A stretch of 64,000 nt of DNA from CAYNST01 sp964399955. GTDB taxonomy: Bacteria; Pseudomonadota; Gammaproteobacteria; Pseudomonadales; Cellvibrionaceae. The translations under genes and the position numbers were made by a program. Shown here piece after piece: positions 9,365-19,100 of the stretch. Every line of letters begins with the position of its first letter. The first letter of the stretch is position 1. The stretch spans positions 23,273 to 87,272 of the forward strand of contig CAYNST010000002.1 of assembly GCA_964399955.1 (NCBI GenBank), written 5' to 3'. The notes under the pieces were generated by a model. The model was not told the DNA's origin. It did no database searches and worked only from the letters and a program-made list of their open reading frames with translations.

Positions 9365-9910
9365 TTACACTGCCAGGAAGTGCTCGCGGTAGTGCTTGAG
9401 CTCGGCGATTGAATCATAAATATCGTTCAATGCCAGATGGCTGCCTTGTTTGTCGATTCCCTTCAATATGTCGGGCTTCCAGCGCCTGGCCAGCTCTTTC
9501 AGCGTCGACACATCCAAATTGCGGTAGTGAAAAAAGGCCTCCAGCTGCGGCATACAACGCGCCATGAAACGCCTGTCCTGACAGATCGAGTTGCCGCACA
9601 TGGGCGACTTGCCCGGTGCCACCCATTGCGCCAGAAACTGCAAGGTGGCCTGCTCTGCTTGTTCCGTGCTAATTTGGCTGTCGCGAACCCGTTGCGTGAG
9701 TCCAGACTGACCGTGCTGACGGGTATTCCACTCGTCCATTCCTGTGAGAACACTTTCCGTCTGATGGATGGCCAGTACCGGCCCTTCTGCCAGCGTGTTC
9801 AAATGCGCATCCGTGACAACGGTGGCTATCTCAATGATGACGTCGCTCTCTGGCAACAGGCCGGTCATCTCCAGATCTATCCAAATCAGATTTTGGTCTT
9901 TGGCGGTCAT
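9365..9910 (-). CDS. orn: Oligoribonuclease Orn
   Basis: Orn is a DEDDh 3'-5' exonuclease that degrades RNA dinucleotides, including pGpG from c-di-GMP breakdown. The product shows IWIDLEMTGL (first D and E), the GNSICQDRRF block and HLALNDIYDSI near the end (last catalytic residues). The ATG at 9910 gives MTAKDQNLIW and 181 aa, exactly the E. coli length. A longer frame back to 10003 adds residues with no family match. It is divergent from rsgA, the same arrangement as in Pseudomonas. Orn would complete turnover for any phosphodiesterase among the c-di-GMP proteins here. Confidence 0.96.
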   Translation of the reverse strand: MTAKDQNLIWIDLEMTGLLPESDVIIEIATVVTDAHLNTLAEGPVLAIHQTESVLTGMDEWNTRQHGQSGLTQRVRDSQISTEQAEQATLQFLAQWVAPGKSPMCGNSICQDRRFMARCMPQLEAFFHYRNLDVSTLKELARRWKPDILKGIDKQGSHLALNDIYDSIAELKHYREHFLAV

Positions 9911-10077
9911 ATTTTGCTCGTAATTGCGTAGAAATAATTCAGCAGCACAGGCTGCCCGCGTCCGTCTCACGAAGGTTACTATACCTGAGCGAACGCATAT
10001 CAATTAACCCTAGTCCAGAATCATCAGGAGTCACAGTTTGATAAACCCCATTGCGGCAGCATCTCAAGGTTACACCC

Positions 10078-11076
10078 GTGGCTAAACGCAGGCTCACACA
10101 ACAGCAAACCGCTCGTATTGCCAAGCGGCGCAGGCCTGCCGATCTGGGCCTCCACAAGGATGAAGAAAACGGCGGGCTTGGGGCAGAACACGAAGGGCTG
10201 GTTATCGGCAGGCTGGGCATACGCGTCGATGTGGAGGACTTGAGCTGCGGCGAGGTAGTGCGGTGCCATTTGCGCGCCAACCTGGGGGATATTGTTGCCG
10301 GAGACCGGGTCGTTTGGCGCAGCGCCGGCACCACCGGGGTGATTACCGCTGTCCTGCCGCGCCAGGCGGAGCTTCACAGACCCGACAGCTTTGGCAAGTT
10401 GAAGCTGGTGGCCGCCAACCTGACCAGAGCCTGCATCACATTTGCAGCAGAGCCGGCACCGCACCAAAACTTGATAGACCGGTATCTGGTGGTGGCGGAG
10501 CACCTGAAATTGCAGCCACTGCTGATCATCAATAAGTCGGACCTCCTTCAAGAGGGGCACCCATTGTGGGAATTGATCAATGTGTACCGGCAATTTGGGT
10601 ACCCCGTCCGTACTGTTTCTGCACACAGCCGGCAGGGCCTGGAGGATTTGCAAGCTGAACTGGCAGAGGGCATCAGTCTTTTTGCCGGTCAATCGGGTGT
10701 GGGTAAATCGTCTATCATTCAGGCGCTCCTGCCGGAGGAGAGCCTGAAGATTGGTGGCCTTTCAGAGCAGGTGCGCAAGGGCCGACACACCACCACCCAT
10801 GCCCGGTTGTACCATTTTGCCGGCGGCGGCGCCTGCATCGACTCACCCGGTATCCGCGAGTTTGGCCTTTGGCATTTGACGCCGGATCAGGTGGCCAATG
10901 GCTTTCTGGAGTTTCGCCCATTCATTGCCCAGTGCCGCTTCCGCAATTGCTCTCACGATCATGAGCCTGGGTGCGCGCTGCTGAAAGCCATTGAGCAGGG
11001 CCTGGTGAGTGAAAGCCGCTATCAGAGCTACCGGCAGATTGTCGCTCAGCTGGGCAGTGTTACCATGCAGTCCTGA
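10078..11076 (+). CDS. rsgA: Small ribosomal subunit biogenesis GTPase RsgA
   Basis: RsgA is a circularly permuted GTPase that checks late 30S maturation and removes RbfA. An N-terminal basic tail and OB fold precede the G domain, in which G4 (INKSDL) comes before G1 (GQSGVGKSS) and G3 (DSPGIREFGL), as expected for the permutation. The C-terminal zinc site is CRFRNCSHDHEPGC. The start chosen is GTG at 10078 with AAGG eight bases upstream, giving AKRRLTQQQ and 332 aa. An earlier TTG at 10051 has no clear ribosome site. psd follows 28 bases later, suggesting an operon. Confidence 0.95.
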   Translation: MAKRRLTQQQTARIAKRRRPADLGLHKDEENGGLGAEHEGLVIGRLGIRVDVEDLSCGEVVRCHLRANLGDIVAGDRVVWRSAGTTGVITAVLPRQAELHRPDSFGKLKLVAANLTRACITFAAEPAPHQNLIDRYLVVAEHLKLQPLLIINKSDLLQEGHPLWELINVYRQFGYPVRTVSAHSRQGLEDLQAELAEGISLFAGQSGVGKSSIIQALLPEESLKIGGLSEQVRKGRHTTTHARLYHFAGGGACIDSPGIREFGLWHLTPDQVANGFLEFRPFIAQCRFRNCSHDHEPGCALLKAIEQGLVSESRYQSYRQIVAQLGSVTMQS

Positions 11077-11104
11077 GCCAACTATCTTATAAAAAGACCA
11101 CGCC

Positions 11105-11971
11105 ATGATTTCTTTCAAAGATGAACTTTTTGTTGCCTGCCAGCGCATTGCGCCGCATCACGCTATTTCCCGCTGCGCCGGATGGGTAGCGTCCAGCAAA
11201 ACTCCGCTGGTTAAAAACGCATTCATCCGCTGGTTTTACAAAACCTATCAGCCGGACATGAGCGAAGCGGAGATAGAGGATCCATTCGCCTACACCAATT
11301 TCAATCAGTTCTTCACGCGGGCTTTGAAACCCGGTGCCCGCCCTTTGGAAGCTTCAGCAACAGCTATTGCCAGCCCTGCTGACGGGGTGCTCAGCCAGTT
11401 TGGGCCAATAGCAGGCGGACGCATAATTCAGGCGAAAGGTCAGACCTTCACGGTTGGGGAGCTATTGGGAGAGGAATCCTCCGGCCCCAGCGCCTACGAC
11501 GACGGCCAGTTCGCCACCGTCTACCTGTCGCCTAAAGATTATCACCGCGTGCACATGCCCCTGGCCGGGCAGCTGAGTAAGATGACCCATATTCCTGGGC
11601 GGCTGTTCTCAGTCAACGCGGTCACCACGGAAGCGGTGCCGCGACTGTTCGCCCGCAATGAGCGCGTGGTCTGCCACTTCGACACCGAAGCGGGCCCCAT
11701 GGCCGTCATTTTGGTCGGCGCGATGATTGTTGCCAGCATAGAGACCGTTTGGGCCGGTACGGTTGCGCCCGCGCGCACCGGCGTACGCCACACCAGTTAC
11801 CTGAACACGCCACCAATCCAGTTGGACAAGGGCGCGGAGGTGGGTCGCTTTTTTCTGGGTTCTACTGTCGTGGTTCTGCTGCCAAACAGCAAGCTCAAGT
11901 GGTCGGCGCAGCTTGCGCCCGGCAGCTTTGTGCGTATGGGGCAGACTTTGGGGCAATTTGGCGAGGCCTAG
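11105..11971 (+). CDS. psd: Phosphatidylserine decarboxylase
   Basis: Psd makes phosphatidylethanolamine at the inner membrane and uses a pyruvoyl group formed by self-cleavage. The LGST motif (in FFLGSTVVVLLP, about residue 250) marks the cleavage site between Gly and Ser. PADG and DYHRVHMP supply the Asp and His of the autoprotease triad. The product is 288 aa, close to the short Pseudomonas-type form. It follows rsgA closely, as in several relatives, and is convergent with the next gene. Confidence 0.95.
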   Translation: MISFKDELFVACQRIAPHHAISRCAGWVASSKTPLVKNAFIRWFYKTYQPDMSEAEIEDPFAYTNFNQFFTRALKPGARPLEASATAIASPADGVLSQFGPIAGGRIIQAKGQTFTVGELLGEESSGPSAYDDGQFATVYLSPKDYHRVHMPLAGQLSKMTHIPGRLFSVNAVTTEAVPRLFARNERVVCHFDTEAGPMAVILVGAMIVASIETVWAGTVAPARTGVRHTSYLNTPPIQLDKGAEVGRFFLGSTVVVLLPNSKLKWSAQLAPGSFVRMGQTLGQFGEA

Positions 11972-12018
11972 GTCGTCGATGCAGTCGCTAAGCCGGACAA
12001 GTCGCGCCCGGCCCGGCG

Positions 12019-13404
12019 TCAGTTACCGCTGAAGATAGACGGCAGCTTGCTTCTACTCTTAAGAAACGAAAACAACGTTTTATTGGCGCTGCGCTGCATG
12101 TAGTGATCGCGTACGGCATTGATGTCCACATCAAAAGCCCCCGGCTCCAGATCCTGCACAATCTCGGTGAAATCGGCGTCTCTGGGGTGCACCTTGCCCG
12201 TATCAATCCTTGACTGTTTTTCTTTCTCATCCTCCGCCATGTCCAGCAGCACGGGTGATTCCAGGCGCCGTTTGTAGGCATCCATCACCACCAGAACCTT
12301 CGGCTTCAGGCGGCGCTTGAAGTTTTGTTCGACCACCACCGCCACTTCGCCGGTGTTGAGCTCTACCAGGGTGCCGGTGGGATAAAGGCCTATGGCGCGG
12401 ATAAACTCTACGACCAGGTCGGACTGAAACTGCACATCGCGCAGCTCATAGAGTTTGGCTACGGCTTTGGAGGGCGACATTGGGTGCGACTGGCCGCGAG
12501 GGTTGGTCGTTTCGTCGTAGAAGGTGACTATGCCCGCGATCTTGCCCAGCAGCGGGATGCGGTCGCCACGCAGGTGGTCGGGAAACCCACTGCCATTAAT
12601 GCGCTCGCAGTGGGTTTTCACAACCGAGGTGACTCTAGGCTTGATATCCGGCATTTTGCGCAGTATGTCCACGCCGTAATCAACAAATTTTTCGAAGGCT
12701 TTCCGCTCGGGTTCACTGAGCTGGGCTTTCTCCAGAATGTGGCGCGGCAGGCGAGTTTTGCCGATGTCTTTCAGCAGTATGCCCAATGCCAGCACATCCA
12801 GGTCGGTTTTGGACAGGCCGATATGACGACCAAACAAAATACCCCAAACGGCAGAGCGAACCGCGTGACTGTAGGTGTGCTCGTCTTTTTCACGCACGCG
12901 ACTGAGCCAGGTGAAGGCATCGGGGCTGCGAAGGATGCTGTCAACCATCGCACCGGCGGCACGTTTGGTTTCCTGCAGGGGAATCTTGTGATGGCCGGCC
13001 TCCATCTGCGTCATCACATTGCTTACCGCGTGGTACACCTCGCGGTGCAGGCTGCGGGCGCGGCTGATCTCCTGGGTAACCGGCATGACAGAGGAGGTGT
13101 AGACGTCTCGCTTGACCCGAATGGGGCTGTTGTCACCGGCCTTGCTACCCAAAGATAAGCGCGACTCCTTGCGTTCGCCTTGACCGGACAGCTGCTTGAG
13201 TTTTTCGCGCAGTGGCCCGGCCCCCTTGATGACATCTATATAAACGTGGTGGCAGTGGGCCTTCAGCTCTTTGATCTCTTCGAGATCGCGAACGTAAAAA
13301 CCCTGCAAAGGGAAAGGCGTTTGTGTCCAGGGTCTGTCCAGACCGGACACAAACATGCCTATGGTCACTTCATTGACATCTATTTTTAACTGTTTAACGC
13401 CCAA
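12019..13404 (-). CDS. HD-GYP domain protein with degenerate metal site
   Basis: The N-terminal part (about 1-100) matches the DUF3391 leader found before HD-GYP phosphodiesterases, and the centre (about 165-330) is an HD-GYP domain. Key residues differ from active enzymes. The HD pair in LLHDIGK is KD here (LLKDIGK, lysine at 12769-12771), and the His of HPxxG is replaced (FVDYG). GxGYP reads GSGFP, while HCER is kept. The fold may bind c-di-GMP or a partner without hydrolysing it. The start is TTG at 13404 with GAGGTGG upstream; a GTG at 13434 is possible. Monocistronic; no sensory or receiver domain is visible. Confidence 0.85.
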   Translation of the reverse strand: MGVKQLKIDVNEVTIGMFVSGLDRPWTQTPFPLQGFYVRDLEEIKELKAHCHHVYIDVIKGAGPLREKLKQLSGQGERKESRLSLGSKAGDNSPIRVKRDVYTSSVMPVTQEISRARSLHREVYHAVSNVMTQMEAGHHKIPLQETKRAAGAMVDSILRSPDAFTWLSRVREKDEHTYSHAVRSAVWGILFGRHIGLSKTDLDVLALGILLKDIGKTRLPRHILEKAQLSEPERKAFEKFVDYGVDILRKMPDIKPRVTSVVKTHCERINGSGFPDHLRGDRIPLLGKIAGIVTFYDETTNPRGQSHPMSPSKAVAKLYELRDVQFQSDLVVEFIRAIGLYPTGTLVELNTGEVAVVVEQNFKRRLKPKVLVVMDAYKRRLESPVLLDMAEDEKEKQSRIDTGKVHPRDADFTEIVQDLEPGAFDVDINAVRDHYMQRSANKTLFSFLKSRSKLPSIFSGN

Positions 13405-13548
13405 GGTCGTCCACCTCAACAATCCGCGAAGCACGGGCGTCAGTTAAACTCGGGCTGAGCCGCGTCGCAAAAGTATTATTCGGTTACCCTCTATGACCTG
13501 TACTGGGATAGTGTTGCAATTTCATGGAATCCCTTCCTGTCAGGCACT

Positions 13549-14616
13549 TCAGCCGTGATATTGTGCTGAATATTGGTGCACCGCTTCAATAAATGCACCG
13601 GCATGGCTCGGGTCTACCTCCGGGGTGATACCGTGCCCCAGGTTGAAGATATGCCCGCTGCCCGGCCCGAAACTCGCCAGAATACGCTGCACTTCCTCAC
13701 GAATGCGGCTGGGTTCTGCATACAGCACAGTAGGGTCCATGTTGCCCTGCAGTGCTACCTGCCCCCCTACCCGCCGCCGTGCATCACCGATAGCCACTGT
13801 CCAGTCCAACCCCAGGCAGTCGGCTCCGGTGGCTGCCATCGCCTCAAGCCACCCACCGCCTCCCTTGGTGAAGAGTATCACCGGCACCTTGCGTCCTTCA
13901 TGCTCGCGCAGCAAACCGTTGACTATCCGCTGCATAGGCTGCAAGGAAAATTCCAAGTAGGCATCGTGAGACAGGGCGCCGCCCCAGGTGTCAAAAATTT
14001 GCACCGCCTGCGCACCGGCGCGGATCTGCGCGTTGAGATAATCTATGACCGAGTCAACCAGCTTGTCGAGCAACAGGTGCATGAGCTGCGGCTGGTTGTA
14101 AGCCATTGCCTTGGCCTTGCGGAAATCTTTGCTGGAGCCGCCCTCAATCATATAAGTGGCGAGCGTCCAGGGGCTGCCGGAAAAGCCGATCAAGGGCACT
14201 CGACCGTTCAGCGCACGGCGAATGGTAGTGACTGCGTCCAAAACGTAGGGCAGATCCTGCTCGGTGCGCACAACGGGCAATGCCTCAACGTCGGCTGCGG
14301 TTTCCACCTTTTTGCGAAAACGCGGCCCTTCGCCCTGCTCAAAATACAGGCCCAACCCCATTGCATCGGGAATGGTGAGGATATCGGAAAACAAAATGGA
14401 CGCGTCCAGGCCCGGATAGCGGTCCAGCGGCTGCAGAGTCACTTCGCACGCCAGCTCGGCATTCTTGCACAACGCCATGAAATCACCGGCTCTGGCTCTG
14501 GAGGCACGGTACTCTGGCAGGTACCGCCCTGCCTGTCGCATCATCCATACCGGTGTTACATCAACGGGCTCTTTGGCCAGTGCACGCAGAAAGCGGTCGT
14601 TCTTTAGTTCGGCCAT
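13549..14616 (-). CDS. hemE: Uroporphyrinogen decarboxylase HemE
   Basis: HemE removes four acetate carboxyls from uroporphyrinogen III to give coproporphyrinogen III in haem synthesis. The product shows PVWMMRQAGRYLPEYR, the active-site loop near the N-terminus, FSDILTIPDAMG and GFSGSPWTLATYMIEGG, all diagnostic. The ATG at 14616 gives 355 aa (E. coli 354). An ATG ten codons upstream is less likely. It follows gltD by about 100 bases on the same strand, the order also seen in Pseudomonas. Confidence 0.97.
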   Translation of the reverse strand: MAELKNDRFLRALAKEPVDVTPVWMMRQAGRYLPEYRASRARAGDFMALCKNAELACEVTLQPLDRYPGLDASILFSDILTIPDAMGLGLYFEQGEGPRFRKKVETAADVEALPVVRTEQDLPYVLDAVTTIRRALNGRVPLIGFSGSPWTLATYMIEGGSSKDFRKAKAMAYNQPQLMHLLLDKLVDSVIDYLNAQIRAGAQAVQIFDTWGGALSHDAYLEFSLQPMQRIVNGLLREHEGRKVPVILFTKGGGGWLEAMAATGADCLGLDWTVAIGDARRRVGGQVALQGNMDPTVLYAEPSRIREEVQRILASFGPGSGHIFNLGHGITPEVDPSHAGAFIEAVHQYSAQYHG

Positions 14617-14714
14617 GGATCCCCAACCTTTTTTTGGATTGTTCAAGTGTAGGCAATTAATCTACAAGTTGGCACTTAAATCAAGATTTTCGGCCAGTTT
14701 TCCGGGCGACTGGA

Positions 14715-16133
14715 TCACACATTCAGATAATCCAGTATGCCCTCTGCCGCCTGACGCCCTTCCCATACAGCCGTCACTACCAGGTCCGAGCCGCGCACCA
14801 TGTCGCCGCCGGCAAAGATCTTCGGGTTGGTCGTCTGGAATTTGAACGTTTGTTCTTCCGGTGCGATGACCGCGCCCCAGGAATTGATTTCTACCTTGCA
14901 GTCTGCAAACCAGGGCTGCGGGTTGGGGCGAAAGCCAAAGGCAATCAGCACAACATCGGCAGGCAGAATTTCCTCGCTGCCGGGAATAGGCTCCGGACGG
15001 CGACGACCGTTGTTGTCGGGTTCGCCCAGTTGGGTGGTAACCATTTTCACACCCTCCACCTTGCCTTCACCGACTATGGCAATGGGCTGGCGGTTGAACA
15101 GAAAATTGACCCCCTCTTCCCGCGCGTTGGCCACTTCCCGGCGCGAGCCCGGCATATTGTCTTCGTCGCGGCGATAGGCGCAGGTAACGCTCGCGGCAGC
15201 CTGACGAATGGAGGTGCGATTGCAGTCCATGGCCGTGTCTCCACCGCCCAGTACCACCACACGCTTACCCTTGACGCTGATGAAATCCGCCGGGCTTTGC
15301 TCATAGCCCAGGTTGCGATTGACGTTGGAGATCAAAAACGGCAGCGCGTCGTGCACACCCGGCAAGTCCTCTCCGGGGAATCCACCCTTCATATAGGTGT
15401 AGGTGCCCATACCCATGAAAACTGCATCATATTCTTGCAGCAGCTCGTCCATGCTGATGTCCTTGCCCACTTCCACATTCAGGCGGAACTCCACCCCCAT
15501 ACCCTCAAACGTCTTGCGCCGCCGCGTCATGACGGATTTCTCAAGCTTGAATTCCGGGATCCCAAAGGTGACCAGACCGCCAATCTCCGGATAGCGGTCA
15601 AACACCACCGGCTTCACACCGTTGCGGATAAGGATGTCCGCACAGCCCAGCCCGGCGGGGCCGGCACCGATAATGGCAACTTTTTTGTCGGTCCAGACCA
15701 CCTTGGACATATCCGGCTTCCAGCCCATGGCGAAGGCCGTCTCGGCAATATACTTTTCAACATTGCCGATGGTGATGGCGCCGAAACCATCATTGAGGGT
15801 ACAGGCACCCTCGCACAAACGGTCCTGCGGACAAACCCGGCCGCAGACTTCCGGCAGCGTATTGGTCTCATGGGCCAGATCGGCGGCAGCCAGGATATTG
15901 CCTTCGCTGATCAGCTTCAGCCAGTCGGGGATATAGTTGTGAACCGGACATTTCCACTCGCAATAGGGGTTGCCGCAGCCCAGGCAGCGGTGGCTTTGAC
16001 TTTCTACCCGCTCTGCATTGAAGGGCTCGTAAATCTCAACGAACTGCGTCTTGCGCGTTTCGATGTCTTTTTTATCCGGGTCCTGGCGGCCGACGTCCAG
16101 AAACTGGAAGTCGTTTTTCAATCGCTGTGACAT
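14715..16133 (-). CDS. gltD: Glutamate synthase small subunit GltD
   Basis: GltD is the NADPH-oxidising flavoprotein subunit of glutamate synthase and passes electrons to GltB. The N-terminal domain carries cysteines for two [4Fe-4S] clusters (CLGCGNPYCEWKCP and CGRVCPQDRLCEGAC). It is followed by an FAD-binding GAGPAGLGCA and an NADPH-binding GGGDTAMDC, ending in the FAD-proximal AGGDMVRGSDLVV. The length of 472 aa is exactly that of the family. It follows gltB by 61 bases and is surely co-transcribed with it. Confidence 0.97.
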   Translation of the reverse strand: MSQRLKNDFQFLDVGRQDPDKKDIETRKTQFVEIYEPFNAERVESQSHRCLGCGNPYCEWKCPVHNYIPDWLKLISEGNILAAADLAHETNTLPEVCGRVCPQDRLCEGACTLNDGFGAITIGNVEKYIAETAFAMGWKPDMSKVVWTDKKVAIIGAGPAGLGCADILIRNGVKPVVFDRYPEIGGLVTFGIPEFKLEKSVMTRRRKTFEGMGVEFRLNVEVGKDISMDELLQEYDAVFMGMGTYTYMKGGFPGEDLPGVHDALPFLISNVNRNLGYEQSPADFISVKGKRVVVLGGGDTAMDCNRTSIRQAAASVTCAYRRDEDNMPGSRREVANAREEGVNFLFNRQPIAIVGEGKVEGVKMVTTQLGEPDNNGRRRPEPIPGSEEILPADVVLIAFGFRPNPQPWFADCKVEINSWGAVIAPEEQTFKFQTTNPKIFAGGDMVRGSDLVVTAVWEGRQAAEGILDYLNV

Positions 16134-16194
16134 AGTCCTATCTCAGTTGATTCTGCACTAGAGGGCTCAGGTTTCAACCCGTTCTTTTGCGTAC

Positions 16195-19100
16195 CTATTC
16201 GCCGCGACGCTTGAAGTTGGCCAGCAGACTGTCGATATTGGCCGCTTTGGGTTTGACCAGCCAGAAGCGGTTGACGTATCGGTCAAAATTATCCAGCAGT
16301 GTCTGGCCCCAGGCGCTTTCCGTTTCCTCGACAAACTCCTTGATGACCCCGCGCAGATGACTGCGATGCGCTTCCAGGCTCTCGGTGTTGACGCGGGTGA
16401 TATCCACCAGCTCGTGGTTGTAACGGTCGACGAAGCGATTGTTGAGATCCAGCACGTAGGCAAAACCGCCGGTCATGCCTGCACCAAAGTTGGCGCCGGT
16501 CTCACCCAGCACAGTGACCACGCCGCCGGTCATGTATTCGCAGCAGTGATCCCCCGCACCTTCCACCACCACGTGGGCGCCGGAGTTGCGCACGCCGCAG
16601 CGCTCGCCCGCCTGCCCGGCGGCAAACAACTTGCCACCGGTAGCACCGTACAGGCAGGTATTGCCAATGATGGCTGTCTCATTGCTGGCAAAGCCGGATG
16701 CGCGTGGCGGACGGATGACAATTTTGCCGCCGGCCATGCCTTTACCCACATAGTCATTGGCATCGCCTTCCAGGTACAGCTCCAGGCCACCGGCATTCCA
16801 GACACCAAAGCTCTGGCCGGCAATGCCGGTGAAGTTGAGTCTGAGGGGCGCATCAGCCATACCTTCATTGCCGTAGCGCTTGGCAATCTCACCGCTGACG
16901 CGAGCACCAATGGAGCGGTCGCAGTTGGTCATGGCAAAGTCGAAGCTGCCGCCACTCTTGGCTTCGATGGCGGGCAGTACGGTCTGAACGATCCGCTCGG
17001 CCAGCAACCCCTTGTCAAACGGCAGGTTGCGGGTGACTTGGCAGAATTGCGGTTTACTCTTCAACAGGTCGTCGGTGTAGAGGATAGGCGCCAGATCCAG
17101 CTTGGCCTGGCGGGCGCTGTCGCCCTCTATCACTTCCAGCAGGTCGACGCGGCCAATCAGCTCCTTCAAGCTGCGTACGCCCAGCACCGCCAGCCATTCG
17201 CGGGTTTCCTGGGCGACAAACTGGAAGAAGTTTTTAACCATGTCCACCGTGCCGATGTAGTGGTGACGGCGAAGTTTTTCCTGTTGCGAGGCAACCCCGG
17301 TCGCGCAGTTGTTCAGGTGGCAGATGCGCAGGTATTTGCAGCCCAGGGCGACCATCGGCGCGGTACCAAAGCCAAAGCTTTCAGCGCCGAGAATTGCCGC
17401 CTTCACCACATCCAGACCGGTTTTCAAGCCGCCATCCGTCTGCAACCGCACCTTGCCGCGCAGATCGTTGACGCAGAGCGTCTGGTGGGTTTCCGACAGC
17501 CCCAGTTCCCAGGGTGAGCCTGCGTAGCGAATGGACGTCAGCGGACTGGCCGCCGTACCGCCGTCGTAGCCGGAAATGGTGATCAAATCCGCGTACGCCT
17601 TGGCCACACCGGCGGCAATGGTACCGACGCCCGGGCGCGATACCAGTTTGACCGACACCAGCGCATCCGGGTTGACCTGTTTGAGGTCAAAAATCAACTG
17701 CGCCAGATCCTCAATGGAGTAGATATCATGGTGCGGCGGCGGCGAGATCAGCGTCACGCCCGGTACGGAATAACGCAGGCGCGCGATCAGCTCGTTGACC
17801 TTGCTGCCGGGCAGCTGGCCGCCCTCCCCGGGCTTGGCGCCCTGAGCCACCTTGATCTGCAGTACTTCTGCGTTTACCAGATAGGCCGGTGTCACACCGA
17901 AACGTCCGGAGGCCACCTGCTTGATCTTGGACATTTTTTTGGTGCCGTAGCGCGCGGGGTCTTCGCCGCCTTCGCCGCTGTTGGAGCGACCGCCAAGGCT
18001 GTTCATGGCTTCAGCCAGCGCCTCATGGGCTTCCGGAGACAGTGCCCCCAAGGACATGCCGGCCGAGTCAAACGCCTTGTAGAGATTTTCCACCGGCTCC
18101 ACATCCGCCAGGGGTATTGGCTGCAGACCGCTGCGAATTTTCATCAGGTCGCGCAGGGTGGCCACCGGGCGCTCGTTGACCAGCGCCGCATAGTCCCGCC
18201 AGGCGCCGTAGTCACCGTTTTGCACAGCGGCGTGCAGGGCGGTGACCACATCGGGGTTGTAGGCGTGGTATTCCTGGCCGTGCACATACTTCAGCACGCC
18301 ACCGTGCTGGATGGGCTTGCGCGCGGTGAAGGCGTAGCCGGCCAGCAACTGCTGGTCTTCTTCAAGATCCGCAAAGCCCGCGCCCTGTATGCGGCTGGGA
18401 GTCCCGGGGAAACACAGGCCAATGACGTCTTCATCCAGCCCAATGGCTTCAAACAACTGAGCACCTCGGTAGGAGGCGATGGTGGAGATGCCCATTTTGG
18501 AAAGGATTTTCAGCAAGCCCTTCTCTATGCCCTTGCTGTAGTTCTTGTAGGCTTTGTCGATGTCCAGCAGCAGATCGCCGGACTCCACCAGCCGGTTGAC
18601 CACGTAGTAACTAAGGTAAGGGTAAACCGCAGTGGCACCAAAACCGATGAGGGTGGCAAGGTGATGTGAATCCCGCGCCGTGGCCGTCTCCACAATGATA
18701 TTTGCGTCGCAGCGCAGGCCTTCTACCGTGAGCCGGTGATGCACCGCGCCGGTGGCAAGCAGGGCATGAATGGGCAAGCTTCCGGGCTTAAGATCGGTAT
18801 CGCTGAGCACGATCAGTACCTGACCCGCACGCACGCCGGCCATTACCCGCTGCAGTAAATCTTCAATAGCCTGCCGCAGGTTCATGGTTTGCGGGTCGTA
18901 CTGCAGGCTGTAGTGCCCCTGCGCGTACCTTTGCTGGTCAACGTTCATCAGCGCCCGGTACTTGGCCGGCGACAGGATAGGGCTGGTAAGAATTACGCGG
19001 TCGGCGTGCTCTGCGGTTTCGTCAAACACTGAGAGTTCGCGTCCCAGGCAGGTCTCCAAAGACATGACGATCGCTTCCCGCAGCGGGTCGATCGGCGGGT

